Below are positions 23,746 through 35,289 of a DNA stretch of 64,000 bases, piece after piece (position 1 is the first letter of the stretch; each line of letters starts with the position of its first letter). The notes below the pieces were generated by a model that did not search any database, had not been told where the DNA came from, and saw only the letters and a list, made by a program, of their open reading frames with translations. The position numbers were made by a program, and so were the translations under genes. Location: positions 28,548,764 through 28,612,763 of the forward strand of contig NC_090129.1 in assembly GCF_040581485.1 (NCBI RefSeq). The letters run 5' to 3'. The stretch is from Linepithema humile (lineage: Eukaryota; Arthropoda; Insecta; Hymenoptera; Formicidae).

Positions 23746-24886
23746 TCGTATAAAACCATTGAGTTCTATAACATACTGGAGCGAGTCTTTCAGGAGTGGG
23801 GGTGTCTCCATCGATCGAAAAAGACAGATAGATTTACGTGAGGCTAGTCTTCCTAGAGCACTAAAGATGTAGGTATTCTACCGTCTGCTCTGGTCTCCAC
23901 CATTTCTGTTCCGTTCCTCCATTCCTTGCCCTCACGCCTCTGTCACTGAGCTGACAAGTTTATGATAATTAGGTTATGGTTTCTAAGTTGCTCGAACTCT
24001 GTGTTTACGTGTATTTTGATTATCCGAATGTGAACAAAAAGAGAGTCTTGGACACCAACCAAATCATCGTGCCTCTGTGAAGTAAGTTTATTCTCTTAAA
24101 TTTCTAATTTACGTACTTTTTCTGTTTGTTTAGAATCATGGATCGTTTTTTAAAGTGTAGTTTAGATTTGTCATCGTTTGAAATGACATAAATATGAATA
24201 ACTGTAATCAATAAGGACGGTAATTATGCAGAATACCCACGTCACCTCCGATTTTGACCCAACTGGTCTCATTCGATGCGTTTTTTCTTTTAAAAAAACT
24301 TTTTCCTTTCACTAAATTGTTGCTCTGTCCCAGGAGACGAGATATTAAGCGTCAAAGTTGACGACTTTTCAGGTTAAAAAACCCGTCACTTTGACGAATT
24401 ATAGCGATGTGAGCATACGCTGCGGTCAGGCGCGCATGCGATGTAACAGAATTGTGCGCGAAGTATAAAATATATTTTCGATAATCATTAATTGCAAGTC
24501 GCAAACCCATATAAAATAGTATAATTATGGACCTTGCTTTGCGTAGACACAGGGTATTCCGCCCCCCCCCCCTGCGGGGGGGGGGGCGGACCGTCTGTGT
24601 AAAATAAAAATAATAAAACTTTCGTGCGTATTCCAGAGCGGCATAGATTGCTTAATCTATCAAACTAGCTTTAGCATTATATATTTTTGTGCAATCCAAA
24701 CTAGCTTTAGCATAGCTAGTTTGGATTGCAGCATAGCTGCGATTATCGATACGATATATTTATATAAGTACTAAAGTTAATTAAGTCGAAACAGAAGCTG
24801 ATATATAATTTAATTTATGAAATATTAAAGAAACATGATAATATTTTACTAATGTAAAAAATTTACCTTAAATTATTAATAGAAAT
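23746..24886. other. Spacer between the RCC1-BTB units
   Basis: Mostly unique sequence with no credible gene. It holds a C-run/G-run palindrome at about 24560-24590 and a small hairpin around CAAACTAGCTTTAGCATAGC (about 24692-24730). Homology with the 5' flank of copy 1 resumes at about 24738. Confidence 0.5.
24560..24590. repeat. Poly-C/poly-G palindrome
   Basis: A run of about 12 C, then CTGC, then about 11 G, within CCGC...GCGG. The inverted flanks are ACACAGGGTATTCCGC and GCGGACCGTCTGTGT. It stands out strongly against AT-rich surroundings and could be the tip of a fold-back element or an assembly-sensitive site. Confidence 0.7.
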
Positions 24887-27800
24887 ATGCAGATAGACGA
24901 AATGAGAAATTTACAGAGAAAATTTGTGTCAGCTAGTACACATTACTACAATCGCAGAAAAGTCAAAATTTTTTGGCCAGGACTCAACGATTTACCAGTA
25001 GAATTTCTTCTCAACAGTCATATGATTATGGCAATCAGATGTGGTAAATTTTTTTTTCTTTGTTTTGTTATTTTATTTTGCTGATATTATAATTTATGTG
25101 TCCATATAAAACAGCAAAGAATGGCACAAGTATGGACGTCTTTATAATCGTAAAAAAGGACGGAAATGTGTATAGCTGTGGTACTGACGAAGAGGAATAT
25201 ACAGAGTTCCATGGCCATTGTAGTTTATCTTCTTCTGAAATTTTGAGCATAGTCAATAATTCTAGAAATCTACAAATAATTGAAAATCTCTGCGACAAAA
25301 GTATAAAGACATTTGTCCAGATGAACACGCATGGTTTATTTGCCGTAACCAACGAAGGAGAGGTATACATTGAATGTATATTGCAACAGTAATAATTAAT
25401 AATTATTGAATTATAATGATGTACCAATATGGTTGTATGTATATATAAGTAATTAGTAATTTCGAAATACTTAATGTTTGAAATACAGTGTTTCATAAGA
25501 TTCGTGCCAACGCTTATGTTCGAGACAAATCCGTAAAAATAGCAGCGGTGCGGAGATCCAACCTCACCCATCGTGCCTCATACATTCTGCCCGCTCGTTG
25601 CTCGCGTGTTACTTTTCTCATCACGTGCTGTAAATTTTCGTTGTATGACACGCCGTTGATCCATCCAGATCGTACAGCCCACGTTTTAGCCGCGCACAAT
25701 GCGCGATCATTCGTCAATTTTTTTAAATTACTTTTTTAATTATTATTGTGACAATTGCAAAACGTTAAAGGACTTTTCTATTCAGCTTACCACGCTCTAG
25801 TTGTACACGAGCGTTGACACGAACAGTATAAAATATTAATGATAATAATAATATTCAATATTAGTTTTTTTTTGTCTAAATGTTAGTGTTTTTATATTCA
25901 AATTTCCTAATATTTGCGCGTAATAAAGAAATGATATTTTAAAATATATAAACAATGTTTTTTTTTTTAAGGTATATTCTTGGGGAACTAATAAATTGTG
26001 TACGTTAGGTCATAAAGAATGTGAAATAATTTCCGAACCCACTCTTGTGATCAGTTTAAGCAATAAAAATATTGTGAACATTGTATGCGGTATATTTCAT
26101 GCTCTCGCTCTTACTGTCGATGGAAAAGTAAGTAATTGTTCTGATAACAATATTATTGCAGTTACAAGTTGGACATTTTTTTGATTTAGATATATACTTG
26201 GGGAATGAACATCGAAAAGCTTTATAAAAAGGATAATTTTCAAACACCACGACAAGTATCTGAATTGGAGAAAGAAAAAATTGTTTGCATTGCTTGTAGC
26301 TCGACATATAGTATAGTAGTCACAGATAATGGCAAGGTATACAATTGGGGTAATTTATTTAACAAAATTTTTGCTATTGGAATCACTGACTTTACTGGCG
26401 TAACGATTTCAAGGCAGCCTTATCCCGTGAAGAGAATTATGTTCGCGGCACCAATAAGTATTTGTTTCTTCTTGAATTTCGTTATTGATTTAGTTAGAAA
26501 TTCAATATTGATGAAATAATTGCTAAACAAATGGATATTTCAGTTAAGGTGGCCTGTGGATTAAACCATGCTTTAGCACTCACCGATGAAGGAATTCTTT
26601 ATGTGTGGGGTGAAAACAGGTTTGGACAATTAGGTACTGGCGACAATAGAAATATTTATAAGCCTTATTTGGTACGTTATTTATCAATCTAATCATTATG
26701 ATAAAAAATTGTAAATCATAATTTGAAGAATCATACATTTTATGTGAATAGTTGAATACATCTGATATGGGAGAGTTGTCAGACATTGCGGCTTTAAGCA
26801 CAAAAAATATAAGTGTAGCCATCAACAAGAATGGATGTCTTTATGTATGGGGTAACTACGCCAGTCGCATAATTTTAAAACCGAAGGCTGTCTTTCATAC
26901 AAACTTGAACGATCTATTTGCATGCGAGCATATCATGTACAAACCACTGATCTTATCAGAAAATGGCTTTGAATATGTGAAAAAAGATTCAAACACAGTG
27001 AGATGCCTGAAAGATGCTTTTAACGATCCTGTATGTTTTTTTTTTATATTTATTATTTTTGCATGCATTTTTTTCTATTTTTAAAATTTAAAAGAAAATT
27101 GATTTATATCGAAGTGTTGAGAAAAAGAAAAATTAAATAACAGGTGCAATTAAAACAAGCAAATATGATATTTAATACTTTTATTAATTATTTGTATGTA
27201 TAATTAGTGTAACTCAGTCTGCTCATAAATAGATTTATATATACATGACTAATAACATTTTTATTTATTGAATCAGTTTTCTATGAAATTATTTAAAGGA
27301 AAGTTACTATTACATATATTTTTGCTATAAATTAAAAAATTTGTTTTTAGATTACAAAAATAATATTGAAGTTGATAATCATAACTTTAATTATCAAAAC
27401 TTGTTTTGTAATTTTAATATATTTAATAGTGTATTTAAAAGAAATGTAACAAAAATGACAAAATTTTCATAACTTATCTTAACTGCGTATCTTACTTGAT
27501 TAAAAAGTTTCTTTGGATCTTTCAGTAAAAATAAAAGATTAAAATCCGAAAAATCTTTAGTGAACTCATCATTACATGCATTTTTTAAACGATTTTTTTG
27601 TTTCTTGCTTGGGTGACACAGTCAACGAGTGACTACAAAGTAGAAGTGGAAGGACGAGATATTCATCTTCACAAGGCTGTTCTAAAAATTTGCAGTTCAT
27701 ATTTCAGAATCATGTTTCAACATAATTGGAAAGAAAATATTGAGAAGTAAGCGCTTATGACAAAACTAGTATTAACAAATTCTTAAACTAATTTTTTAAT

Positions 27801-28449
27801 ATTTTAATGTACGAGAAAGTATCAAAAAATAATCTTTTTATGGCAATAAAAAGGGACTGTGAATATAAGGTTACTTTTTGACCCTCTTTTGTGTTTCATA
27901 ACAGTGTCTTGAAGCTCGATATGTTCTCATACAACGTTTATGAAGCATTTTTCAAATATTTGTATACAAGTGAGATCGAGATACCTCCAGGAGAAGCCTT
28001 TGGTAAGCTTGAATAAAGAACGCTTTTAAGTACATTATATTTATACTTTATCAAGATTATCTTATTGTAGAATTGTTAATATTAGCTGATATGTATGATG
28101 AGATGGATTTGGAAACAGCTCTTTTTCCAAAAATTCTAAAGGAGGTTACTATATCTAATGTAGCACTTTTTTATAGCAAAGCGATTGGATATAATCAACA
28201 GGTAATTTTAGTAGTTCACAATGTTTTAAATATTAACATTTAATAGTAATATATTACATGTAAATTTTTTATTTTTATTTATTTTATATATTAACACTTT
28301 TTTTATAGTGGCTGGAAGAATTCTGCTTATCATTCGCCTTGAGAAATATGACGGAAGTGAAACAAACGGAAAGTTTCAAAGAGTTAGACGAGAATACGAA
28401 AACTATGTTTCTAATAAAAGCAGATAAAGTTAATGCTTTTAAAATGTAA
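24887..28449 (+). CDS. RCC1-repeat and BTB-domain protein (RCBTB-like), copy 2
   Basis: Same ten-exon structure as copy 1: 24887-25043, 25115-25362, 25972-26127, 26190-26457, 26544-26671, 26752-27030, 27622-27746, 27905-28002, 28071-28201 and 28309-28449, about 576 residues. All junctions are GT-AG with matching phases. RCC1 blades include HALALTVDGKIYTWG and HALALTDEGILYVWGENRF, and GQLGTGDNRN follows. The BTB part has DIHLHKAVLKICSSYFRIMF and KYLYTSEIEIPPGEAF. Blade 1 is better preserved than in copy 1 (NVYSCGTDEEEYTEFHG). Exon 4 ends PYPVKRIMFAAPI, a typical blade strand, which supports the 26457/26544 junction over the alternative 26399/26498. No break is seen. It is a tandem paralogue of copy 1, diverged in the first exon (WPGLNDLPVEFLLNSHMIMA), which suggests real age rather than a recent duplication. 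Confidence 0.82.
25490..25832. mobile_element. MITE relic (TACAGGGTG family) in intron 2 of RCC1-BTB copy 2
   Basis: The left end, ATACAGTGTTTCATAAGATT, is a decayed TACAGGGTG terminus. The right arm ends near GAGCGTTGACACGAACAG. It shares its intron position with the relics in copies 1 and 3. Confidence 0.75.
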
Positions 28450-28529
28450 TTTAATTACTGTTTTGTCATTAAATTTTGATCGAAATCGAATAGAATCTAC
28501 AAATATGCATGTACATTTGAGACATACAA

Positions 28530-28647
28530 CCCAGACAGCACACATGTCCAAAATACATCCAAAGGATATCCAGAGGATGTCCTGTCGTCCCAAAAACGTC
28601 TTCGGGATATCCTTTGGACATCTTTTGGATATGTTGTGCTGTCTGGG
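28530..28647. mobile_element. MITE with CCCAGACAGCACA termini, 118 bp
   Basis: CCCAGACAGCACACATGTCC pairs with ATATGTTGTGCTGTCTGGG; the core pairs over GGATATCC-type motifs. It is absent from the same place in block copy 1. Its termini resemble the 38807-40112 element (CCCTAACAGCACA). Confidence 0.85.
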
Positions 28648-29635
28648 AATAAATTACGTTAAATTTGAATTCTATATTTACGTTAATTTTATCATTCGAT
28701 TTATTATACCCATTCTTTTTTATATATATAATAATTTTTATGTATGAGTATGTAATGCATTGTGTTATTTTTCTGTATATCTAATATTTTCAATCTCGCA
28801 AAATCGCAAATTATATCTGGGCAATTAAGATTTATCGTGCGGATCGCATATTTTGTAGTTAAGCCTTTCTTAAAGAAACAAAACTACGTTCCGTTGTTTG
28901 GAGTAAAATAATAGCTCTTCATAATATTTAATATTTATTTCTAATATTATCTCTGTGCGTTGGTCTTTTTATTTCATATTGCTCAACTCTCATTTCTGGT
29001 ACCACTGCCTCATACTTGTTGTTATTAAGCATAGTTCAAATTCGCTCATAAAAATGACGTTTGATCATAAAACATGTTAAGATGCACTGATCATAGTACC
29101 TGTAAAATATATTTACTCAATCTTTTTGTTTTCTGAACGCAATCATTGGTAACATTGTGATTGTTGTTACACGCGATTTTATGATGTACTTTGCAACATT
29201 AGACGCTGACAAAATTGATTTTTGTTTCATTGAGAAGTTTTGGAATGATTAAGAATGTATGCTAATTAATACTTTATTGCGAAGAATAATTTACAAACAA
29301 TAACCTTTTAAATTTAAAAATCTAAAAATTCTGAAAAGATTATGATTAACGTACCGTTATAATTGATGTTGTAATTTATTATTCGTGAATTATATAGATT
29401 AATTTTATTTAATTAAATAAAAAAAATTATTTGGATTGATGCAAATATATTGTTAACCATATGGTTCGTTTCGCGACGGGTGTGGGGGAAAGTGCAAATA
29501 TCTGTGTGTAATATGTAAATGCGCCAGTGCATATGTATATGTATAACCGCAGTGTGTGAGCTCAGATCCCTGGGTTTGCTAAGCACACATGACTGTGCAG
29601 TTCAGCATTCTTGCGGATATTGTTTTCACTATGTT

Positions 29636-29884
29636 AGGTCTGTTCTTTATAGCTGAACTGGCTGCACTTGTTCAGAAGGTCTGTTCTTTATAGCTGAACT
29701 GGCTGTACTAGTTCAGAGTTTATCTTTTTCCCTTCACATTGGAAGGAGAAAGATAAACTCTGAACTAGTGCAGCCAGTTCAGCTATAAAAAACAGACCTA
29801 TTATTTATCTTTTTTTCTCCACGATGGAAACAGAAAGATAATCTCTGAACTAGTGCAGCCATTTCAGCTATAAAGAACAGATCT
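29636..29884. mobile_element. Family A MITE (copy 5) interrupted by another family A MITE
   Basis: The outer ends are AGGTCTGTTCTTTATAG at 29636 and AAGAACAGATCT at 29884, matching block copies elsewhere. The loop region is split by the insertion listed at 29677-29799. Confidence 0.8.
29677..29799. mobile_element. Hairpin MITE family A, copy 6 (nested in copy 5)
   Basis: A complete 123-bp fold-back inserted inside an older family A copy. It shows that the family moved at least twice. Confidence 0.85.
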
Positions 29885-29985
29885 AATGCATGATACACAA
29901 TCGATCCCCAAAGCATCAATCATGGAATTTTTCCCTAGAAGCAAAAACGTGAGATCTGAAAATTTTACATGAATTCGACGAAAAA

Positions 29986-30432
29986 GGGTGCCGTCACATA
30001 CAGCCCGTAATCCGTAATCCGCACCGAAAGTCCGCAAAAATTACTAGGTATTTCGTCCGTAACGTTACGTGTGTTTTTATCTCCTTGTGTCCCATGGAAT
30101 TGTAATTCTATGAAATTTCCGTAAAAGTTACTGCAAGTTACTAGTTATTACTAGTAATACTTTTTCTAATTTTATTTATTTAACTAAATTTGACGATTTA
30201 ATTAAAACTTTTGTTAAAATCATAATATATTCTGTAGTTTTCTTATGAATAAAATACAAATAAACAATTATAATCTGTTAAATAAAAAATAGTACTACCG
30301 TTACGTCTGTATTTACGGCTCCATGGGATACAAGGAGATAAAAACACACGTAACGTTACGGACGAAATACCTAGTAACTTTTGCGGACTTTTGGTGCGGA
30401 TTGCGGATTACGGGCTGTATGTGACGGCACCC
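29986..30432. mobile_element. MITE family E, copy 1 (447 bp)
   Basis: Termini GGGTGCCGTCACATACAGCC and GGCTGTATGTGACGGCACCC. The arms are about 130 bp inverted, including GTAATCCGTAATCCGCACCG, and the core is AT-rich. It is inserted in block copy 2; block copy 1 lacks it. Confidence 0.88.
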
Positions 30433-30513
30433 TAAAACTGTCGAATTAACATAAAAGTTTTCATTTTTCACGTTTCCGCTTCTAGGAAAAAATTACATGA
30501 TCGATGCCCAGAT

Positions 30514-31233
30514 CATATAGTAAAAAGAAACAGGAGGGAGCGTTTGGTCTTAAAAGTGCGGACGGAAGTGACTATATAAAGTGGTCGCTCAAGATGGCCG
30601 CTCAAGGGCGCCAATGTTGAATGACTTGTTATGTTTAATTAGGAAATAATGTACAATTAAAAGAAAATAACTATAATATGCAACAATAATACAAAATTTT
30701 AATGGCGTTTTTTATTGGGATTGCACTCGTGCAGTATTTCCATAAGAGCAATGTTAAAATCTAAAATCTAAATTTATATTAAATCCTTCGTCCTTACAAA
30801 AATTTATCCATGCATTTTTTTGATCCGGATTTTTCGGAAACCTGTTTGTGAGTGAAAATTATTTAGTAATTATTGTGAATCTACAATTTCACAATACTAT
30901 ACATATGATTATAATCTCCAAAATAAAAATCTCATTATTGTTGATAATACTAACCGATGAAACGTTATTCCATGATTTCGAGCTGTTGCTGTTATGCCAC
31001 AAGCTCTACAGTATACCATTTTGATCGTTTATTTCCATACACTGTTGCATAAAAAACTATACACTGCATATTAATGCGTACGGCGTACGGTATGCCGCTT
31101 GCCGCTATGCTCGAGCATTCCCTCTCACTTTCAAAAAGTGGTCGCTCAAGATGGCTGCCATGACGTACATCCGTCCGCGGATTTACCTAGTTCTGGCTAG
31201 TATATACTCCCTCCTGTTTCTTTTTACTTAATG
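30514..31233. mobile_element. hAT-like non-autonomous element F, 720 bp, 8-bp target duplication GCCCAGAT
   Basis: The ends CATATAGTAAAAAGAAACAG and CTGTTTCTTTTTACTTAATG are inverted. GCCCAGAT occurs immediately on both sides (30506-30513 and 31234-31241). Block copy 1 has a single GCCCAGAT here. The subterminal repeat GTGGTCGCTCAAGATGGC is also present in both arms. There is no ORF. Confidence 0.85.
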
Positions 31234-31661
31234 GCCCAGATAGCAGCAAAGAAGCAGTACAGTAAAAAACTACGTTTACACGTTAACTTTAGTAACATCC
31301 GTAGTTACGAAACTGGTCAATCACAATCATTCTATTTTTCAGACGAATAGCTGTGATTGGTCAATTTTATAACTACGGATGTGTTAAATTCGATTAGGTC
31401 CACTTTTACGAACGTCGGTTAACAGAAAGTTCCAACTTTGCGAAAATTGCCAATATGAATTAGATATCATCATTAAAAAAGAAAGATATTTCCAATTTTT
31501 GTTATCTTTAATGACGAAATTTTATTCTTTGTGTTAGCAATTCTATTAATAAGTTGAGACCATCAGTTAACGTTAATCGATGATAGACAAAGTGACCTTA
31601 AGAATAATGTGTAAACGTAGTCGAAGATTACTCGCTTTATCAGTGTTAAACATTGAACTAT

Positions 31662-31804
31662 GGGCTTGTTCGTTTTAGCTACACTGGGGCTGCTCTGGGT
31701 CTGCTCTACACAGGATAATACAGGACAGATAAATAGTTTGTCTTGTATTATCTTGTTTAGAGCAGACCCAGAGCTGCCCCAGTGCAGCTAAAACGAACAA
31801 GCCC
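31662..31804. mobile_element. Hairpin MITE family B, copy 3
   Basis: A 143-bp fold-back inserted in the left terminal repeat of element J, with TAT on both sides. Confidence 0.9.
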
Positions 31805-31929
31805 TATATACCATACTGGAACGAGCACAGGCTACCCCCTCCATTCGACAAAACGGTCAGACAAGGCAGTGACTCGGTACCGGATTTCTCTTTCTATCTC
31901 GTCTACTCTCGACTAATAGTAGCTGTGAA

Positions 31930-33023
31930 TCAAGATCTATAGAGAGAAGGTTACCTCAGGCAAACCGGTTGTGGGCGAGGGACGATGAAGTAAGGGGGGA
32001 GCTAGAAACAGCTTGTGGCGAGGGGCGATGAAGGAAGGGGAGAGCATGATGATCTCATCGACAAACAGTAGCTGTCTCTCTCTTTCAAAGTTTTTCCTTT
32101 TCTAACTGTTTCTAACTCTGTCACTCGCTCTTCATGGGCTTGTTCGTTTTAGCTACACTGGGGCTGCTCTGGGTCTGCTCTACACAGGATAATACAGAAC
32201 AGATAAATAGTTTGTCCTGTATTATCTTGTTTAGAGCAGACCCAGAGCTGCCCCAGTGCAGCTAAAACGAACAAGCCCATTATTGACTTTTATGTATCAG
32301 TTTAAAAGGTTATATAGTAAAAATCGAAGATACGTATATTAATTATTTTGTCTGTTATTTCCCCTAACATATTCAAATGAACAAAACCGAAGAAATAATT
32401 TAACTTACATTTATGAATTTCAGTTACAATTTTTTGACAATTTTTGAGATTTTTACAATTAAATATAAAAAATAAATTTCTTTATAGTATTTCTTTTGTA
32501 AATAATGCATATAAACAGTAAATATTATTTTAAAAATAATTTTTAAATATGTACTATTTTTTCTTTTATTTTACTACTTTACAAATGATGTTTTTTGTGT
32601 ATATCCCCAAATTATATTTTATTTTCATTGATATTACAGTCTAAATACGAGTACAAAGCAATTTGTATCACAAATGCATCTGTTGCAGCGATATTTAACA
32701 TTATAAACGTTAAATATCTAGCGCTATAATTTGCAATATATGTAATTTATAGCGCCTTTCTAATTTACTTTTCAATTTTTATTACGCAATTTCCAGTGCT
32801 ATCAATATTTTACAAAATAAAAGTATTTTTTCGATAAAAACTCAAAGCATTTCTATATTAAAAGAGCGAGAGAGAAAACACTAAAGCGAACGAGAGAGAC
32901 AGCTACTGTTTGACGATGAGATCATCATTGCCCCCCCTCTTGCCGCTCGCCCCGCTCAGCATGTGCCCTTTTTGCCGCTCGTCCCTCTTTGCGCGTGAGG
33001 TAACCGTCTCTCTATACATCTTG
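31930..33023. mobile_element. hAT-like element I, long copy (about 1.1 kb), target duplication GCTGTGAA
   Basis: Ends TCAAGATCTATAGAGAGAAG and GTCTCTCTATACATCTTG, flanked by GCTGTGAA on both sides. Subterminal GC-rich arms flank an AT-rich core (about 32280-32870) with no ORF. It is nested in element J and contains MITE B4. The 274-bp element at 39631-39904 shares its ends. Confidence 0.82.
32136..32278. mobile_element. Hairpin MITE family B, copy 4
   Basis: A 143-bp fold-back nested inside element I. Flanks are CAT and ATT, so the 3-bp duplication is not clean here. Confidence 0.88.
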
Positions 33024-33577
33024 GCTGTGAACACGTGACCAAAACTGTTGGTTAGATAGAGAGATCCGGGTCCGAACAGCTATCTCCATCTGACCGGTCG
33101 AGAACAAAAGCGTGCTTGTTCCAGTATGGTATATATTTCAATGGTGTTAAAAGAGTTGACATAAAATTACATTTGTTTTGTTACCGGTGTCAGTGAGTTT
33201 CCAGAGTTGGCGTAAAAATTTCTGAAAGAAGACTTCTAAGAAAGAAGAAATTTGACAACAATAAATAAACGAAAAGTAGCAAGTAAGTATTTCTTTCTTT
33301 CTTCTAACAATATAAAACAATTCAGTCAGCAAAGTTTGTTCTCGAACAGATTTTGCTAAACGTCTGCTACTAATTTTTGTAAATGGAAAAATTGCAAATT
33401 GTACACAAAATTTGTTATATTAGAAGAAAGTAGCAGAATGTCATCAGAAATGTTACAAAACCTGCTGACATAATTTGGGATCGTTCCGATTGCGCACACT
33501 ACCGACCAGATATTTCCTAATCGATATTTCCTAATCGGACATAGTGCTAATCGAACACAGTAGAAAACGGACACATG

Positions 33578-33700
33578 AGGTCTGTTTTTTTTAGTTGAAC
33601 TGACTGCACTAGATCAGTGTTTATCTTTCTTTTTGCAATGTGGAGGGAAAAAGATAAACTCTGAACTAGTGCACTTATTTCAGCTAAAACGAACGCACCT
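33578..33700. mobile_element. Hairpin MITE family A, copy 7
   Basis: A diverged fold-back, AGGTCTGTTTTTTTTAGTTG ... CGAACGCACCT. It sits at the same position in the palindrome sequence as copy 3 (16010-16132). Confidence 0.8.
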
Positions 33701-33815
33701 ATGGTGGTTGCAAAGGGATACCTGTACTGTAAGGCCGGCGTCACATAGAACCCGTAATCCGTAATCCGCACCGGAAGTCCGCAAAAGTTACTAGAGATTG
33801 CGTCCGTAACGTTAC

Positions 33816-33974
33816 GGGCGGTATTTATAGTCCGTTCTTATATTCAAAATCGTCTTAAGCACGGACTTATATTTGCTCTCTTCGTCACACATAGATTGTG
33901 TCTGACGAAGAGAGCAAATATAAGTTTGTACTTAAGACGATCTTGAATATAAGAACGGACTATGAATACCGGCC
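33816..33974. mobile_element. Hairpin MITE family C, copy 3 (nested in E)
   Basis: A 159-bp fold-back GGGCGGTATTTATAGTCCG ... CTATGAATACCGGCC with TAC on both sides. The intact family E copy has a single TAC at this place (CGTTACGTGTG). Confidence 0.92.
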
Positions 33975-34311
33975 TACGTGTGTTTTTTCTCCTTGTGTCC
34001 CATGAAGCCGTAAATACACACGTAACGGTATTACTATTTTTTATTTAACAGATTATAATTGTTTATTTGTATTTTATTCATAAGAAAACTACAGAATATA
34101 TTATAATTTTAACAAAAATTTTAATTAAATCGTCAAATTTAGTTAAATAAATAAAATTAAAAAAAGCATTACTAGTAATAACTAGTAACTTTTAGTAACT
34201 TTTACGGAAATTTCATGGAATTACGGCTCCATGGGACACAAGGAGATAAAACACACGTAACGTTACGGACGCAATCCCTAGTAACTTTTGCGGATTTTCG
34301 GTGCGGATTAT

Positions 34312-34467
34312 AGGCGGGAGCACAGACTTTTGCATAAAGCATAACGCATAAGCATAAGGAAATTGATTGGTCTATATATAAGCATAAGCAAATGCATAAG
34401 GAAACGGACCAATCAATTTCCTTATGCTTATGCGTTATGCTTTATGCAAAAGTCTGTGCTCCCGCCT
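34312..34467. mobile_element. Hairpin MITE family D (nested in E)
   Basis: A 156-bp fold-back, AGGCGGGAGCACAGACTTTT paired with AAAAGTCTGTGCTCCCGCCT, with TAT on both sides. It interrupts the right arm of family E copy 2. Confidence 0.92.
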
Positions 34468-34498
34468 TATGGATTACGGGTTCTATGTGACGCCGGCC

Positions 34499-35120
34499 TG
34501 AGACGGCACCCTTAGTAGCGTGATCAGTAGACACATAATTTCCAGTCTAGCAGACAGCAAGATTACTAGCACAAGCACAAGTAAGCAATCCAGCAGAGAA
34601 AATAGTACCGTGTGTTGCGGGTTTTAAATATACTTATATCAATTACATTAGGTGAACTGGATGAAAATATAGTTAAATATGTGATTGGCTATCAATATAA
34701 AAATGACAATTAATATCGCACCAGCGTCATTTAGCTCGTCATCTCGTGGATTACTCTCAAATTGAGTAATAAGGCATTGTTCGAAGACATTGTTTAAATT
34801 ATTACAAGCTTTGGCCATTTCAGAAGATCCACAGGCTACAAGTCAGTAATCTTTTATTACTAAAAGAGTCATTTTTTATTCCAACAAAGTATTACATTAC
34901 GCACAGAAATAAGTAACAAATCTGTCTTACTGAATGCATACCCAGACCGCATGATAACGTCATATAATACTCCTAAAGAGTTCCAAAAATTTTTCTGAGT
35001 TGATAAATTTAGATCAGAAGGTGTTTAGAACGTGCTCATAATGTACTCGGATGCGTCGACTTCTGAGCTCATTTTGATTTCATTATAAAGAGCTTTTTAT
35101 GCATATAACCTAGTAAACGA
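34499..35120. other. Intergenic stretch upstream of the USP-like locus
   Basis: Nothing recognisable on either strand, only AT-rich sequence. Confidence 0.5.
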
Positions 35121-35244
35121 AAAATTATTGAAAGTTCAGAAATAGGATTAAAAATTACTGAGAAGAATTTATTTACAATAATGCTGAATTTTATTTAATT
35201 CTTCTTAATAATTTTTAATCCTATTTCTGAACTTTCAATAATTT
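35121..35244. mobile_element. Fold-back element bordering the USP-like locus
   Basis: AATTATTGAAAGTTCAGAAA pairs with TTTCTGAACTTTCAATAATT over about 35 bp of each arm. It ends within 50 bp of where similarity to the nuclear-receptor DNA-binding domain starts, so it may mark the border at which the 5' half of the paralogue was lost. Confidence 0.65.
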
Positions 35245-35289
35245 CGGTCTGAATAGCCTACTTCCGGTTGAAACCAAAAGTTGAGAATA

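Larger units (their letters stand above)
31651..33143. mobile_element. hAT-like element J, 8-bp target duplication GTGTTAAA, carrying nested insertions
   Basis: Ends CATTGAA and TTCAATG, with inner terminal repeats ATACCATACTGGAACGAGCA and TGCTTGTTCCAGTATGGTAT. GTGTTAAA flanks both sides (31643-31650 and 33144-33151). Without the nested MITE B3, element I2 and MITE B4, the core would be about 245 bp. It has no coding capacity. Confidence 0.85.
28450..33715. repeat. Repeated block, copy 2 (downstream of RCC1-BTB copy 2)
   Basis: Homologous to the copy 1 downstream block and to 12940-16140, stretched to over 5 kb by later insertions. Those are the MITE at 28530, nested A copies, E1, F, and J with I2, B3 and B4. 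It holds no RCC1-BTB gene at its end, unlike blocks 0 and 1, which are each followed by one. About 33475-33577 matches the left arm of the 15720 palindrome. Confidence 0.7.
33733..34498. mobile_element. MITE family E, copy 2, with two nested MITEs
   Basis: Ends GGCCGGCGTCACATAGAACC and GGTTCTATGTGACGCCGGCC. Removing the nested 159-bp family C element and the 156-bp family D element, with one 3-bp duplication each, leaves about 445 bp, matching family E copy 1 (447 bp). Confidence 0.88.

Noticed and set aside
22093..32278. Evenly repeated hairpins as a CRISPR-like or repeat-array system
   Set aside because: Copies are dispersed and flanked by their own target duplications with no regular spacers; they are MITEs in a eukaryotic genome.
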